Counted from the stretch's first letter, positions 28,690 to 37,568 are shown. The stretch: DNA of 64,000 bases from Thermophilibacter gallinarum (GCF_014982725.1 NZ_JADCJZ010000003.1:186001-250000), one strand, 5' to 3'. Program-made: numbers and translations. The notes: generated by a model from the letters alone, not told the origin.

Positions 28690-29883
28690 CTAGGCGCTCT
28701 TCTGGCGATGCCGCCAGACAGACTGCACGATACCGACGGAGACGAGCTGGACCACCATCGACGACGAGCCGTAGCTCACGAACGGCAGCGGAATGCCCGT
28801 GATGGGCATGATGCTGAGGCACATGCCCACGTTCTCCAGGACCTGGAACGTCCACATGGCCACGCATCCCACGAGCACGAGGCGCGAGAAGAAGCCCTCG
28901 GTCCGCATGGCGAGAAGGACCGTGGAGAGGATCATCCAGGCGTAGAGGCCGAGCAGGACGAGGGAGCCCACGAAGCCGAACTGCTCGGCGAAGAGCGAGA
29001 AGACGAAGTCGGTCTGCGCTTCGGGCACGAAGCCGGTCAGGGCCTGGGTGGCGTTGCCGAAGCCCTTTCCGAAGAGACCGCCCGACCCGACCGCGATCAT
29101 GGCCTGTTGTAGGTTGTAGCCGTCACCGGTTGGGTCGACGCTCGGGTCCACGAAGACGATGAGGCGCTTGAGCTGGTACTCCTTGAGGATGTGCGGGAGA
29201 CCGTCGATCATCGACGTGATGACGACGAGCGCCGCCACCCCCACGATGAGCGCGATCGTGGCGAGCACCCAGGTGCGGGGGGCGCCGCTCACGATGATGA
29301 CGACGGCGCCGATGAAGAAGATGACGAGGCCGGTTCCCAGGTCGAGGGACATGATGAGCAGCAGGGGGACGAGCAGCGTGCCGCAGAGCTTGGCGTAGTC
29401 CCTGAAGGTCTCGATCTTTCCGTTGTACTGCGCGCAGGCTGACGCCATGAGGAAGATGACGACGATCTTCGAGGGCTCGGAGGGCTGGAACCGCAGCGGG
29501 CCGAGCTTCACCCAGCCCATCATGCCGTTCACCTCGACGCCGAGGCCCGGCACCCGCGGGAGCACCATGAGGACGCAGGCGAGCACGAAGAGGGCCGTCG
29601 TCATGTTGGAGAGGGCGCGAACGTCGTAGCGCCAGACGGCGATCGCCACGACGATTCCGAGCGCGACGCCCACAAGATGGCTCCTGAAGCTCGCCTCGGG
29701 AATCGAGAGCGAGGCGGAGTAGATCGTCAGGATGCCGATGAGGACGACGAGCAGCGCGGGTATGAGCTGCATCAGGTAGAGCTTCTCGAGCGGACCACGA
29801 CCGCCGCCGACGCGTCCCCGTCGCGCGTGCGCCGAGCCCTTGGGCACGGAGGCGGCGCCCCCTATCATGCTGAGGTCAGGCAT
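28690..29883 (-). CDS. rodA: SEDS peptidoglycan glycosyltransferase RodA
   Basis: RodA polymerises lipid II into glycan strands in the elongasome with PBP2. The 397-residue protein has about ten membrane segments and SEDS signatures: GWVKLGPLRFQPSEPSKI (124-141), PEAQTDFVFSLFAEQFGFVGS, and NVGMCLSIMPITGIPLPFVSYGSSSM near the end. About 30 basic/glycine-rich residues precede the first membrane segment. GGGAGGAG precedes ATG 29883. It lies 11 bases after the PBP2 gene, the usual pairing of polymerase and transpeptidase. Confidence 0.95.
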   Translation of the reverse strand: MPDLSMIGGAASVPKGSAHARRGRVGGGRGPLEKLYLMQLIPALLVVLIGILTIYSASLSIPEASFRSHLVGVALGIVVAIAVWRYDVRALSNMTTALFVLACVLMVLPRVPGLGVEVNGMMGWVKLGPLRFQPSEPSKIVVIFLMASACAQYNGKIETFRDYAKLCGTLLVPLLLIMSLDLGTGLVIFFIGAVVIIVSGAPRTWVLATIALIVGVAALVVITSMIDGLPHILKEYQLKRLIVFVDPSVDPTGDGYNLQQAMIAVGSGGLFGKGFGNATQALTGFVPEAQTDFVFSLFAEQFGFVGSLVLLGLYAWMILSTVLLAMRTEGFFSRLVLVGCVAMWTFQVLENVGMCLSIMPITGIPLPFVSYGSSSMVVQLVSVGIVQSVWRHRQKSA

Positions 29884-29894
29884 GCAACTCCTCC

Positions 29895-31937
29895 CTAGTC
29901 CCCGACCGACGACTCTTCCGAGGACGTGTCCGGCTCACCGTAGATCGCCCCGAGGGCGTCGCGGCAGACGTACATCGCCGACGAGGAGCCCCAGCTGCCG
30001 CCGTCGACGTTGGAGAATACGACGTACTTGGGGTCGTCTGCCGGAGCGTAGCACCCGAACCAGCAGGCGTTGCGGTTCGTGGCGGCCTGCTCGGCCGTTC
30101 CGGTCTTTCCGGCGACGGGAACGCTCAGGTTGGTCCAGTGCGAGGCCTGCGACGCGGCCTCCTCGTAGATGACGCCGGACATGCCGCTCTCGACGAGCTC
30201 GCGGTAGGCGGGGTCCTCCTCGATGTCGAGGATCTTCTCGGGCTTGTACTCGGAGACGAACCCGTCGCCCATCTTGGAGCGAATGCCGCGAAGGACGTGC
30301 GGGCGGTACGCCGGGCCTCGGTTGGCGATGCTGCAGTAGGTGAGCGCCATCTGCAGGCAGGTCGAGAGGATGTCGCCCTGGCCGATGGCGATGTTGCAGT
30401 TGTCGCCGCCCTTCCAGGCGCTGTCCTCGGCGGAGTAGCCCAGGTCGGTGTAGTAGCTCTCCTTCCAGGCGGCGTCAGGCACCCTGCCGGCCTCCTCGCC
30501 CCCGATGTCGATGCCCGTCACGGAGCCCATTCCGTACTCGCGGAAGGTCTGCTGCATGCCCTCGGGGTTGTCGCTGTAGAAGAACCCCTTGCCGATCTCG
30601 TAGAAGACGACGTCGCAGGAGTAGACGATGCCCTCGCGCAGGTTCATGCCGCCGTGGCCGGTCTCGAGGTGGCACTTCATGATCGTGTCGTCCGTCGACT
30701 TGCCCGACCAGGACCACCAGCCGTTGCAGACCCAGGAGGACTCCGGGGTGGCGATGCCGTTGTCGAGCGCCGCGAAGGAGGTGAGCGGCTTGATGACGGA
30801 GCCCGAGGCGTACTGTCCCGATATGGCGCGGTTCATGAGCGGCTGGTTCGCCTTCTCGTCGGAGAGGGCGCTCCAGTCGGACTGCGAGATGCCGCCGACG
30901 AACACGTTGGGCGAGAAGGTCGGGTAGCTCGCCATGGCGAGGACCTCGCCATTGGTGCAGTCCAGCACGACGGCGCTCCCGCCGACGCAGTCGTTGCCCT
31001 GGTCGCGCTGGCTCTTGACGACCGAGGCGAGCGACTTCTCCACGGCGTCCTGGAGGGGGACGTCGATGGTGAGCTCGACGTCCGAGCCGCTCTCGGGCTC
31101 GATGGAGGTGGAGTACCCCAGCACGTCGCCCGCCGCGTCGACGAAGACGACCTGCTCGCCGCGCTCGCCCGCCAGGGCACGCTCGTAGGCCCGCTCGACG
31201 CCGGCCTGGCCGACCACGTCGCCCGAGCGGTAGGTGACGGAGCCGTCCTCTGCCCCCTCGCCCTCCTTGAGCTGGTCCTCGGTTACGGTGCCGACGTATC
31301 CGATGACGTGTGCGGCGAGCGAGCCGTAGGGATAGGAGCGCTGGGTCCGCTGCTGGATGGACACCCCGGGGAAGACGTCGGGGTGCTCCCCCACGAAGGC
31401 GACCACCCGCCGCGAGACGTCCACCGACACGGTGCGCGGACTCTGGTAGCCCTCGGTGGTGTCCTGCAGCTTGCGTCGGACGGCCTGGGCCGGCATGCCC
31501 ACGAGGTTGGCGATGAGCTGGACCTCGACGGCATCGTCCACCACGCCGCCCTCCGCAACGAGCGTCAGACTCGAGCGGTTGGTGACGAGCTCGATCCCGT
31601 TGCGGTCGAGGATGCGGCCGCGGGGAGCCTGCGTGTAGATCGTGCTGCGACGGTTGCTCTCCGCCTGCTCCGCATACTCCTCGGAGGAGACGAGCTGCAT
31701 GGACCACAGACGACCCACGAGCACGGTGAAGGCCGCTCCGACGGCCACCGCGAGCCCCACGAGCCTCGAGGAGGCGGTCTTCTCGGTGGACGAGTCGGAG
31801 CCGCCTGACGCGCGCGGCGCGGCACCCCCGATGTCGAAGGTGAAGTTCGCCTCGCCCCTGCCGAAGACGAGAAAGACGACGATGAGGACGACGGCAAGGG
31901 CGACACAGAGAAGGACTATGAGGAGGGTGACGTCCAT
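29895..31937 (-). CDS. mrdA: Penicillin-binding protein 2 (elongation transpeptidase)
   Basis: A class B PBP that cross-links peptidoglycan beside RodA. The 680 residues contain the pedestal domain (PRGRILDRNGIELVTNRSS at 105-123) and the transpeptidase active site: Ser380-Val-Ile-Lys383, SCD at 440-442 (SxD, the form usual in PBP2) and Lys611-Thr-Gly. Two hydrophobic segments precede the pedestal, at 4-25 and 59-78, where this class normally has one; this would place the N-terminus outside. The ribosome site for ATG 31937 is weak and lies in the end of mreD, so a start near the second segment cannot be excluded. It is part of the mreBCD-mrdA-rodA operon. Confidence 0.94.
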   Translation of the reverse strand: MDVTLLIVLLCVALAVVLIVVFLVFGRGEANFTFDIGGAAPRASGGSDSSTEKTASSRLVGLAVAVGAAFTVLVGRLWSMQLVSSEEYAEQAESNRRSTIYTQAPRGRILDRNGIELVTNRSSLTLVAEGGVVDDAVEVQLIANLVGMPAQAVRRKLQDTTEGYQSPRTVSVDVSRRVVAFVGEHPDVFPGVSIQQRTQRSYPYGSLAAHVIGYVGTVTEDQLKEGEGAEDGSVTYRSGDVVGQAGVERAYERALAGERGEQVVFVDAAGDVLGYSTSIEPESGSDVELTIDVPLQDAVEKSLASVVKSQRDQGNDCVGGSAVVLDCTNGEVLAMASYPTFSPNVFVGGISQSDWSALSDEKANQPLMNRAISGQYASGSVIKPLTSFAALDNGIATPESSWVCNGWWSWSGKSTDDTIMKCHLETGHGGMNLREGIVYSCDVVFYEIGKGFFYSDNPEGMQQTFREYGMGSVTGIDIGGEEAGRVPDAAWKESYYTDLGYSAEDSAWKGGDNCNIAIGQGDILSTCLQMALTYCSIANRGPAYRPHVLRGIRSKMGDGFVSEYKPEKILDIEEDPAYRELVESGMSGVIYEEAASQASHWTNLSVPVAGKTGTAEQAATNRNACWFGCYAPADDPKYVVFSNVDGGSWGSSSAMYVCRDALGAIYGEPDTSSEESSVGD

Positions 31938-31944
31938 GCAGTCG

Positions 31945-32496
31945 CTACAGTCCCTTCCCCGAGAGGTGGGAGCCCCGGCGCGAGAGCCCGAGACCCGAGC
32001 TGGCGGCCCGCACGCGCGAGAGGTAATAGGCGAACGGCACAAAGGCCACGACCGTGAGAAGCGTCGTCGGGAGTGCCCTCAGGAACACGGCATCGACGAA
32101 GGAGGACGTCGCGCCGGTGAGGAGCATGGCGAGATGGTACACGAGCGAGACCGCCGCGGCGGCGACCGAGAAGCGCGCCATCGCGGAGCCGAGGTCCCCG
32201 GCGCCCCGACCGACGCCCTCGAGGCCGAGTACGAACGCGGTGACCGTGAGGCAGAAGGCCATGAGGCCGATGGGGCCGGTCGTGCAGAGGTCGAAGACGA
32301 GGCCGGACAGGAACCCGGCGAGCACGGGATGCCGAGAGCTCGAGAAGAGGGCGACGCTTCCGACGAGGACGAGCCCGAAGTTCGCGCGTCCGTTCCCGAG
32401 TCCGATGTTGGGGGCGAGCGCAAGCTGGAGCACGAGGCAGACGACGGCGAGCACGGCCGTCGTGCGGACCTCACGGTTTCTGTCTACGACCTGCAT
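31945..32496 (-). CDS. mreD: Rod shape-determining protein MreD
   Basis: An integral membrane component of the elongasome. The 183 residues have five to six membrane segments and the loose family pattern (LQLALAPNIGLGNGRANFGLVLVGSVALF, GFLSGLVFDLCTTGPIGLMAF). Identification rests on this pattern plus the position between mreC and mrdA. GGGGAGG precedes ATG 32496. Confidence 0.9.
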   Translation of the reverse strand: MQVVDRNREVRTTAVLAVVCLVLQLALAPNIGLGNGRANFGLVLVGSVALFSSSRHPVLAGFLSGLVFDLCTTGPIGLMAFCLTVTAFVLGLEGVGRGAGDLGSAMARFSVAAAAVSLVYHLAMLLTGATSSFVDAVFLRALPTTLLTVVAFVPFAYYLSRVRAASSGLGLSRRGSHLSGKGL

Positions 32497-32506
32497 GCTG
32501 CCTCCC

Positions 32507-33460
32507 CTACTCGTCCGAACCCGTGTCGTCGTCCTCTGAGGAGCGGGCGCCCTCCTGGGCGTCCGCCTCGGCGATGTCCTCGGCCGTGGCGCGCTGGTCG
32601 TCTGTCAGCGAGGTTATGACGAGGACCTCCTCGGTCGCCCATGGGTCGGCGTACAGGTCGACCACGATGTCCAGATAGAGACCGGAGGGGTCACCGGAGA
32701 CGCTGGCGACCTCGCCGATGGGAAGCCCCTTCGGGAACACCCCTCCGAGGCCGCTCGTCACGATCACCGAGCCGACCTCGACATCCTGGCTCGTGCTCAC
32801 GAGCTCGAGCGTGACCTCGCCCGAGGCCGACCCGTTGAGCATCCCCTGCGCGCGCGTCGACTGCACCATTGCGGAGATGGAGGAGGACTCGTCGGTGAGC
32901 AGCCTCACCGTCGAGGTGGTGGCGCTGCACGAGACGACCTGGCCGACGACGCCGCTCGAGCTCGTGACGGGCATGCCCGGGGTGATCCCGGCTGCCGATC
33001 CCTTGTCGAGCGTGACGGTCGCGCTCCACGAGTCGGTCGAGCCCGATATGACATGGGCGGCCGTGGAGCGGAGGTCGTTGCTGTCCTGGAGGTCGAGCAG
33101 GCCCTGGAGACGCTCGGCCGAGGAGGCGCGCTCCTCGAGCTCGGCGTTCTGCGCCTGGAGCTCGCTGACCTGGGCCTCGAGCTCGGTGAGCGTGGCCTGG
33201 TCCGCGGTCAGGTTCGCGAAGATGTTGCCCAGGCCGCGCAGGGGTGACGAGACCGCGGCACCGAGGTAGGTGACGGGCATCGTCACGGTCTGGAACACGC
33301 CGCGGATGGCCGCGAGCGGCCCGGAGCCGCCGGACTGGCAGCTCCACGTGAAGAGCGCGACGGAGACGACGAGACATGCGACGAGCTCGCGAAGACCTGC
33401 TGACTGCTTGGGAGACCCCAAGGTCGGTGCCGCTCCCCGACCCCTCGAAGCAAGCGGCAC
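32507..33460 (-). CDS. mreC: Rod shape-determining protein MreC
   Basis: A membrane-anchored scaffold that activates PBP2. The 317 residues have one membrane segment (about 24-41), a coiled coil (about 85-122, LTELEAQVSELQAQNAELEERASS) and the beta-barrel region (GSTDSWSATVTLDKGSAAGITPGMPVTSSSGVVGQV). The tail is acidic and Ser-rich. A GTG at 33460, one base after the mreB stop, is taken as the start; a TTG 33 bp further in is an alternative, and the ATG at 33523 lies deep inside mreB. Confidence 0.92.
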   Translation of the reverse strand: MPLASRGRGAAPTLGSPKQSAGLRELVACLVVSVALFTWSCQSGGSGPLAAIRGVFQTVTMPVTYLGAAVSSPLRGLGNIFANLTADQATLTELEAQVSELQAQNAELEERASSAERLQGLLDLQDSNDLRSTAAHVISGSTDSWSATVTLDKGSAAGITPGMPVTSSSGVVGQVVSCSATTSTVRLLTDESSSISAMVQSTRAQGMLNGSASGEVTLELVSTSQDVEVGSVIVTSGLGGVFPKGLPIGEVASVSGDPSGLYLDIVVDLYADPWATEEVLVITSLTDDQRATAEDIAEADAQEGARSSEDDDTGSDE

Positions 33461-33461
33461 G

Positions 33462-34505
33462 CTACTGCCCCGTGCTCTGGACGAAGCCGCCGGAGAGCGC
33501 GTTGGCCTCGAGGACCTTGGCACAGCCGTTCACGACGTTCTCGAGGGCGGTGGGGCTCACGTTCACGGGAACGCCCGTCTCCTCGCGAAGACGCTGGTCC
33601 AGGCCGCGAAGCAGACCGCCGCCGCCCGTGAGCAGAATGCCGTAGTACATGAGGTCGGAGGCAAGGTCCGGCGGGGTGACGTCGAGCGCGTCCTTGACGG
33701 CCTTGGTGACCTCGTCGAGGGGGCGGTCGAGGGCGCGGCGGATCTCCTCGCTCTCGATGCGCACGGTCTTGGGCAGGCCGCTCATGACGTCGCGACCGTT
33801 GACCTCCACGTCGAGCTCCTCGGCGAGCGGCGCCGCGGAGCCGACCTTGATCTTGATGTCCTCGGCCGTGCGCTCTCCGATCGAGAGGTTGTACGCGTCG
33901 CGGACGTGCTGGAGGATCGTCTGGTCGAACTCGTCGCCGGCCGTCCGGATGGACTGCGAGACGACGATGCCGCCCATGGAGATGACGGCGACCTCCGTCG
34001 TGCCGCCGCCGATGTCGACCACCATGGAGCCGGTCGGGTCCTCGATGGGCAGGTCGGCGCCGATGGCGGCGGCCATGGGCTCCTCGATGAGGTAGGCCTG
34101 GCGGGCGCCTGCCTGGATGGTCGCCTCGAAGACGGCGCGCTTCTCGACCGAGGTCACGCCGGAGGGGACGCACACGACGACGCGCGGACGGGGCGACCAG
34201 GGATAGCGTCGCTCCCTCGCCTTCTCGATGAAGTAGCGGAGCATGACCTCCGTCACGTCGAAGTCGGCGATGACGCCGTCCTTCAGCGGGCGCTCGGCGA
34301 TGATCGAGCCCGGGGTGCGGCCGATCATGCGCTTGGCGTCGGCGCCGACGGCGAGCACGCGGCTCTCGCTCTTGTCGATGGCGACGACCGAGGGCTCGTT
34401 GATCACGATGCCCTCGCCGCGCACGGCGACGAGCGTGTTGGCGGTGCCAAGGTCGATGGCCAGGTCGCCGCCGTACTCGCCGAAGAGTGTGTCAATGATG
34501 GACAT
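33462..34505 (-). CDS. mreB: Rod shape-determining protein MreB (bacterial actin)
   Basis: An actin-like ATPase whose membrane filaments orient cell-wall elongation. The 347 residues have phosphate 1 loop LAIDLGTANTLV (15-26), phosphate 2 VVDIGGGTTEVAVI, and adenosine motif LTGGGGLLRGLDQRL. AGGAAG precedes ATG 34505. Its presence with mreCD, rodA and PBP2 indicates a rod or short-rod cell with lateral wall growth. Confidence 0.97.
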   Translation of the reverse strand: MSIIDTLFGEYGGDLAIDLGTANTLVAVRGEGIVINEPSVVAIDKSESRVLAVGADAKRMIGRTPGSIIAERPLKDGVIADFDVTEVMLRYFIEKARERRYPWSPRPRVVVCVPSGVTSVEKRAVFEATIQAGARQAYLIEEPMAAAIGADLPIEDPTGSMVVDIGGGTTEVAVISMGGIVVSQSIRTAGDEFDQTILQHVRDAYNLSIGERTAEDIKIKVGSAAPLAEELDVEVNGRDVMSGLPKTVRIESEEIRRALDRPLDEVTKAVKDALDVTPPDLASDLMYYGILLTGGGGLLRGLDQRLREETGVPVNVSPTALENVVNGCAKVLEANALSGGFVQSTGQ

Positions 34506-34514
34506 GGGCGCTTC

Positions 34515-35879
34515 CTACTCGCTCGCGGTGTCGGAGCCGTCGTCGGTGCTCGTCGTCTCGGCGTCGGTCTCGGTGTTAGACCCGGCGGAGGGGGACGAAT
34601 CCTCGGAGAGGTAGGCGGTGGAGACGGAGCTCACCTTCCAGCCGATGCCGTCACGGGCCATCTCGATGACGTAGTCCTGCTGGCCGCCCGAGGAGAGGGT
34701 GGCCGTGAGGTACACGGTGGACTCGGTCATGGAGCGGTCGATCCCCGTGACGTCGACCTCGGCTCCGGAGGGGATGAGGTCGGCCCACTCCTGGATCTGC
34801 GTGGTGGAGGTGCCGGGGACGACGTAGGAGGAGAGGTCGCTGCCCTGCGTCTTGGCGTCGAAGAGCTGCTCGGCCACGGCCTGCTGCGTGGGCCAGCCGA
34901 AGCCCTGGGTGAAGGCGAAGACGCCCGCGCCCGTGAGGAGCAGCACCAGGATCAGGATCGTCACGAAGACCTTGAGGCCGGTGTGACGGTGCTTGCGGCG
35001 CACCTTGCGGTCGAGCTTGTCCTGCTGGACGAGGTCCTCCTCGGTGACCGAGAAGAAGCCGGTGTCCTCGGGAGAGGGGATGAGCTCGCCGGAGGCGCCC
35101 GTCGGGTCGAGGGGGTCGTAGGGGCTGGCGTAGCCCGCCGCGGCGAGCATGGCGTCGGTCTCGGAGGGACGGCGGGCGCCGATGGAGGAGACCGCCTTGC
35201 GCGCGGCGTCGTAGGAGGCCTGCGCCTCGGGAGAGAGGACGAAGGTGCCGTCGGCCGTCGCGTGGGCGAAGGCGTCGACTGCCTCGTTCATGCGGTTCGC
35301 CGCGACGTAGGCGAGTGCGAGGTCGCACCAGATCTTGTTCTGGTCCTCGAGCGGGGTGGTGAAGTCCAGGGCCGTGCGGAAGGCCTCGACGGCGTCGACG
35401 GAGCGACCGAGGCGCATGAAGCACCCGCCCAGGCTCGTGAGAGCGCCAGCGGGTGCGGGGTTGGACTCGTCGATGGCGGCGCTGCGGTAGGCGATGCCGG
35501 CGTTGCGGACGTCGCCGAGCTGCTCGTAGGCGCCTCCCAGGGCGAGGTACGCCTTGTAGGGGGTCGGGTAGGAGGCGTCGGCGACGGCCTCGGTGAGGGC
35601 GGCGACGGCCTCCTGCGTGCGCCCGGCGGCGAGCAGGGCGCGGCCGCGGTTGCAGCTGAGGGCACCGCGCTTGCCGTAGGCGGCGTCGGAGAGGGCGCTC
35701 TCGTACGCGGCTGCGGCGGCGTCGAAGTCGCCGAGCTTCATGTACGCGTTGCCGCGAAGGTGATCGGTCTCGCCGGAGAGCTCGCCGGGCTGCTTGGCCC
35801 CGTCGAGAAGCGTGACGGCACGGAGCCAGTCGCCCTCCTGGTAGGCGCGCTTGCCGGATTCGAATGCCTGCTGGTTCAC
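34515..35879 (-). CDS. TPR-repeat membrane protein upstream of mreB
   Basis: Function unknown. The 454-residue protein has five or six tetratricopeptide-like repeats in the first 230 residues (for example AFESGKRAYQEGDWLRAVTLLDGA and LALGGAYEQLGDVRNAGIAYRSAA). A basic stretch (RKVRRKHRHTG, 291-301) precedes a single membrane segment at about 302-323, and an extracellular domain of about 100 residues ends in a Ser/Thr/Asp/Glu-rich tail. The repeats are therefore cytoplasmic. It starts with GTG 35879, with AGGAGG six bases upstream. It lies nine bases before mreB, so a role as a cytoplasmic adaptor of the elongasome is a reasonable guess but unproven. Confidence 0.8.
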   Translation of the reverse strand: MNQQAFESGKRAYQEGDWLRAVTLLDGAKQPGELSGETDHLRGNAYMKLGDFDAAAAAYESALSDAAYGKRGALSCNRGRALLAAGRTQEAVAALTEAVADASYPTPYKAYLALGGAYEQLGDVRNAGIAYRSAAIDESNPAPAGALTSLGGCFMRLGRSVDAVEAFRTALDFTTPLEDQNKIWCDLALAYVAANRMNEAVDAFAHATADGTFVLSPEAQASYDAARKAVSSIGARRPSETDAMLAAAGYASPYDPLDPTGASGELIPSPEDTGFFSVTEEDLVQQDKLDRKVRRKHRHTGLKVFVTILILVLLLTGAGVFAFTQGFGWPTQQAVAEQLFDAKTQGSDLSSYVVPGTSTTQIQEWADLIPSGAEVDVTGIDRSMTESTVYLTATLSSGGQQDYVIEMARDGIGWKVSSVSTAYLSEDSSPSAGSNTETDAETTSTDDGSDTASE

Positions 35880-35905
35880 GTTAGTCCTCCTGGTTGGGCG
35901 GGCGC

Positions 35906-36454
35906 CTAGGCGCCGGCGTGCTCGATGCGAATCGCGTTGATGACGTCGCCGGCGCGAAGCTCGCCGATCACGTCCTCTCCCTCGATGGTGCGACCGAAGA
36001 CGGTGTAGCCGCTGTCAAGGCCGTGCTGGGGGCCGAGGCAGAAGTAGAACTGGGAGCCGGCCGAGTCGGGGTCGGCGGAGCGCGCCATGGCGAGCGCGCG
36101 ATCCTCGTGGGAGTTGTTGGGGTTCGTGGTGAACTCCTGGCGGATGCGGTAGCCGGGCCCGCCGGTGCCGGGACGGCCGGTGGGGCCGACCTCGCCGCGC
36201 GCGACCTGCTCGGGCGTCATGTCGCGCGTGTTGGGGCAGCCGCCCTGGATCACGAAGCCGGGCACGTAACGGTGAAACTTCAGCTCGTCGTAGAAGCCGG
36301 AGCTCGCCAGCTCGCAGAAGTTGGCGACGTGCACGGGCGCGCCCGCGCCGTCGAGCGCCACGCGGATGACGCCCTTGGAGGTGTCGAACACGGCGACCTC
36401 GTCACCCGTGACGACGTAGCTCGGCGTATAGAGCGGGTCCTGGATGAATCCCAT
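35906..36454 (-). CDS. Cyclophilin-type peptidyl-prolyl cis-trans isomerase
   Basis: Accelerates proline isomerisation in protein folding. The 182-residue cyclophilin domain has FCELASSGFYDELKFHRYVPGFVIQGGCP (the catalytic Arg in FHR), GTGGPGYRIRQEF, ALAMARSADPDSAGSQFYFCL and GYTVFGRTIEGEDVIGEL. No signal peptide is seen, so it is cytoplasmic. GGGAGG precedes ATG 36454. It is the first gene of the series leading to mreB and has its own extended minus-10 promoter. Confidence 0.93.
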   Translation of the reverse strand: MGFIQDPLYTPSYVVTGDEVAVFDTSKGVIRVALDGAGAPVHVANFCELASSGFYDELKFHRYVPGFVIQGGCPNTRDMTPEQVARGEVGPTGRPGTGGPGYRIRQEFTTNPNNSHEDRALAMARSADPDSAGSQFYFCLGPQHGLDSGYTVFGRTIEGEDVIGELRAGDVINAIRIEHAGA

Positions 36455-36500
36455 CTTGCCTCCCTGATCGGAGCGCATTGCTCGAATCTTCAACTCCGTA

Positions 36501-36509
36501 ATTCTATCA
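36501..36509 (-). promoter_or_regulatory. Extended minus-10 promoter of the isomerase-TPR-mre series
   Basis: TGATAGAAT on the minus strand matches an extended minus-10 (TGnTATAAT). It lies about 47 bases upstream of the isomerase start. No good minus-35 is seen, as expected for this promoter type. The same nine bases recur before the 5-formyl-THF cyclo-ligase gene. Confidence 0.55.
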
Positions 36510-36569
36510 GTATGCAAGAGGTTTCACATATTCGGCAGACGCCGGGTCGTGCGACGGGCAACGGCGCGC

Positions 36570-37562
36570 CTATTCCTCGGCGCGCTCCGGAGCCCAAGAG
36601 CCGTAGTTCTGCGCGAAGAGGCGGTCGTAGTCGCGCGCGCCGTTGAGCGTGGACGCCACGGAGTCGGCCACGTCCGCGGGGTCGTCGGCGTCGGCGGCAA
36701 TTTCCCAGGCGCTCGTGAGCGCGTCGCAGCGGTTCCTCAGCCAGTTGCCGAGCGTCTGGAGGTTCTCGAGGTCATCGGCATAGGCCCCGTCGGAGTCGTC
36801 GAGAAGCCCGATCTCGGAGATCAGGTTTGACACCCTGAGGGAGACGGCGCGGGCGTCCTCGAGGCCCGCCTCGACGTCCGCGTCGCCGTCACCCGAGCAG
36901 GCGGCCCTGAGCGCGGACTCGCTCTCCCCCACCGCCTCCTCGAGCTCGCCGAGCTCGGCATGGGCGGCGTCGATGGCATCGAAGGCGTCCGCGGTCGTGG
37001 CACCGTCGCCCTGGGAGGTCTTGTCCTGGCCGGTCAGCGACTCGACCAGGCCCGGAAAGCCGGACATCGAGGTGTCGGCGGGCTCGGAGGCGCGCGTGAT
37101 CGAGGCGGTGGGGTCCCACGGGTGGGTGATCAGCAGCGCCGCGCCGCCGACGACGAGCACGGCGAACAGCGCGGCGAACGCGAAGGCGCGCGGCCGCGGC
37201 ATGTGGTCGCGCGCCGATCCGGGCGAGGACTCGCCGTCGGCGGGCGGGATGGCGCTCTCGATGCGCGGGGCCGCGGGCGTGCCGGAAAGCTCCTCCGAGC
37301 TGCCGATGACGCCGGTACTGCCGATGTCGGGCAGGTTCATGTCCTTGCGGACGCGGCGACGCGGGCCACACTCGGCGGGACGCCCGCACTTCGGGCACCG
37401 CTCGGTTCCGGGGGCCAGAAGGGCGCCGCAGTCAGGGCACCAGGTAGCCTCGCTCAGGCTCAACCTCTGGGTGACGTCGAGGGAGGCGTGACAGTACGGA
37501 CACGTGAGCGCACCCTCCCTCACGCTCCTCCCGCAGTGTGGGCAGACGAACGGCACGGGCAC
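36570..37562 (-). CDS. Zinc-ribbon membrane protein
   Basis: Function unknown. The 330-residue protein opens with four Cys-Pro-x-Cys knuckles (Cys7/10, 21/24, 42/45, 56/59), i.e. two zinc ribbons, followed by a Pro/Ser-rich linker and a single membrane segment at about 125-146. An extracellular helical domain (about 185-325) has only weak similarity to anything I recognise. The layout is that of DUF-type zinc-ribbon sensors. GTG 37562 or GTG 37556 may be the start, both close to GGGAGGGG. It lies six bases after acnA and is the last gene of the ATPase-acnA unit. Confidence 0.75.
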   Translation of the reverse strand: MPVPFVCPHCGRSVREGALTCPYCHASLDVTQRLSLSEATWCPDCGALLAPGTERCPKCGRPAECGPRRRVRKDMNLPDIGSTGVIGSSEELSGTPAAPRIESAIPPADGESSPGSARDHMPRPRAFAFAALFAVLVVGGAALLITHPWDPTASITRASEPADTSMSGFPGLVESLTGQDKTSQGDGATTADAFDAIDAAHAELGELEEAVGESESALRAACSGDGDADVEAGLEDARAVSLRVSNLISEIGLLDDSDGAYADDLENLQTLGNWLRNRCDALTSAWEIAADADDPADVADSVASTLNGARDYDRLFAQNYGSWAPERAEE

Positions 37563-37568
37563 CCCTCC

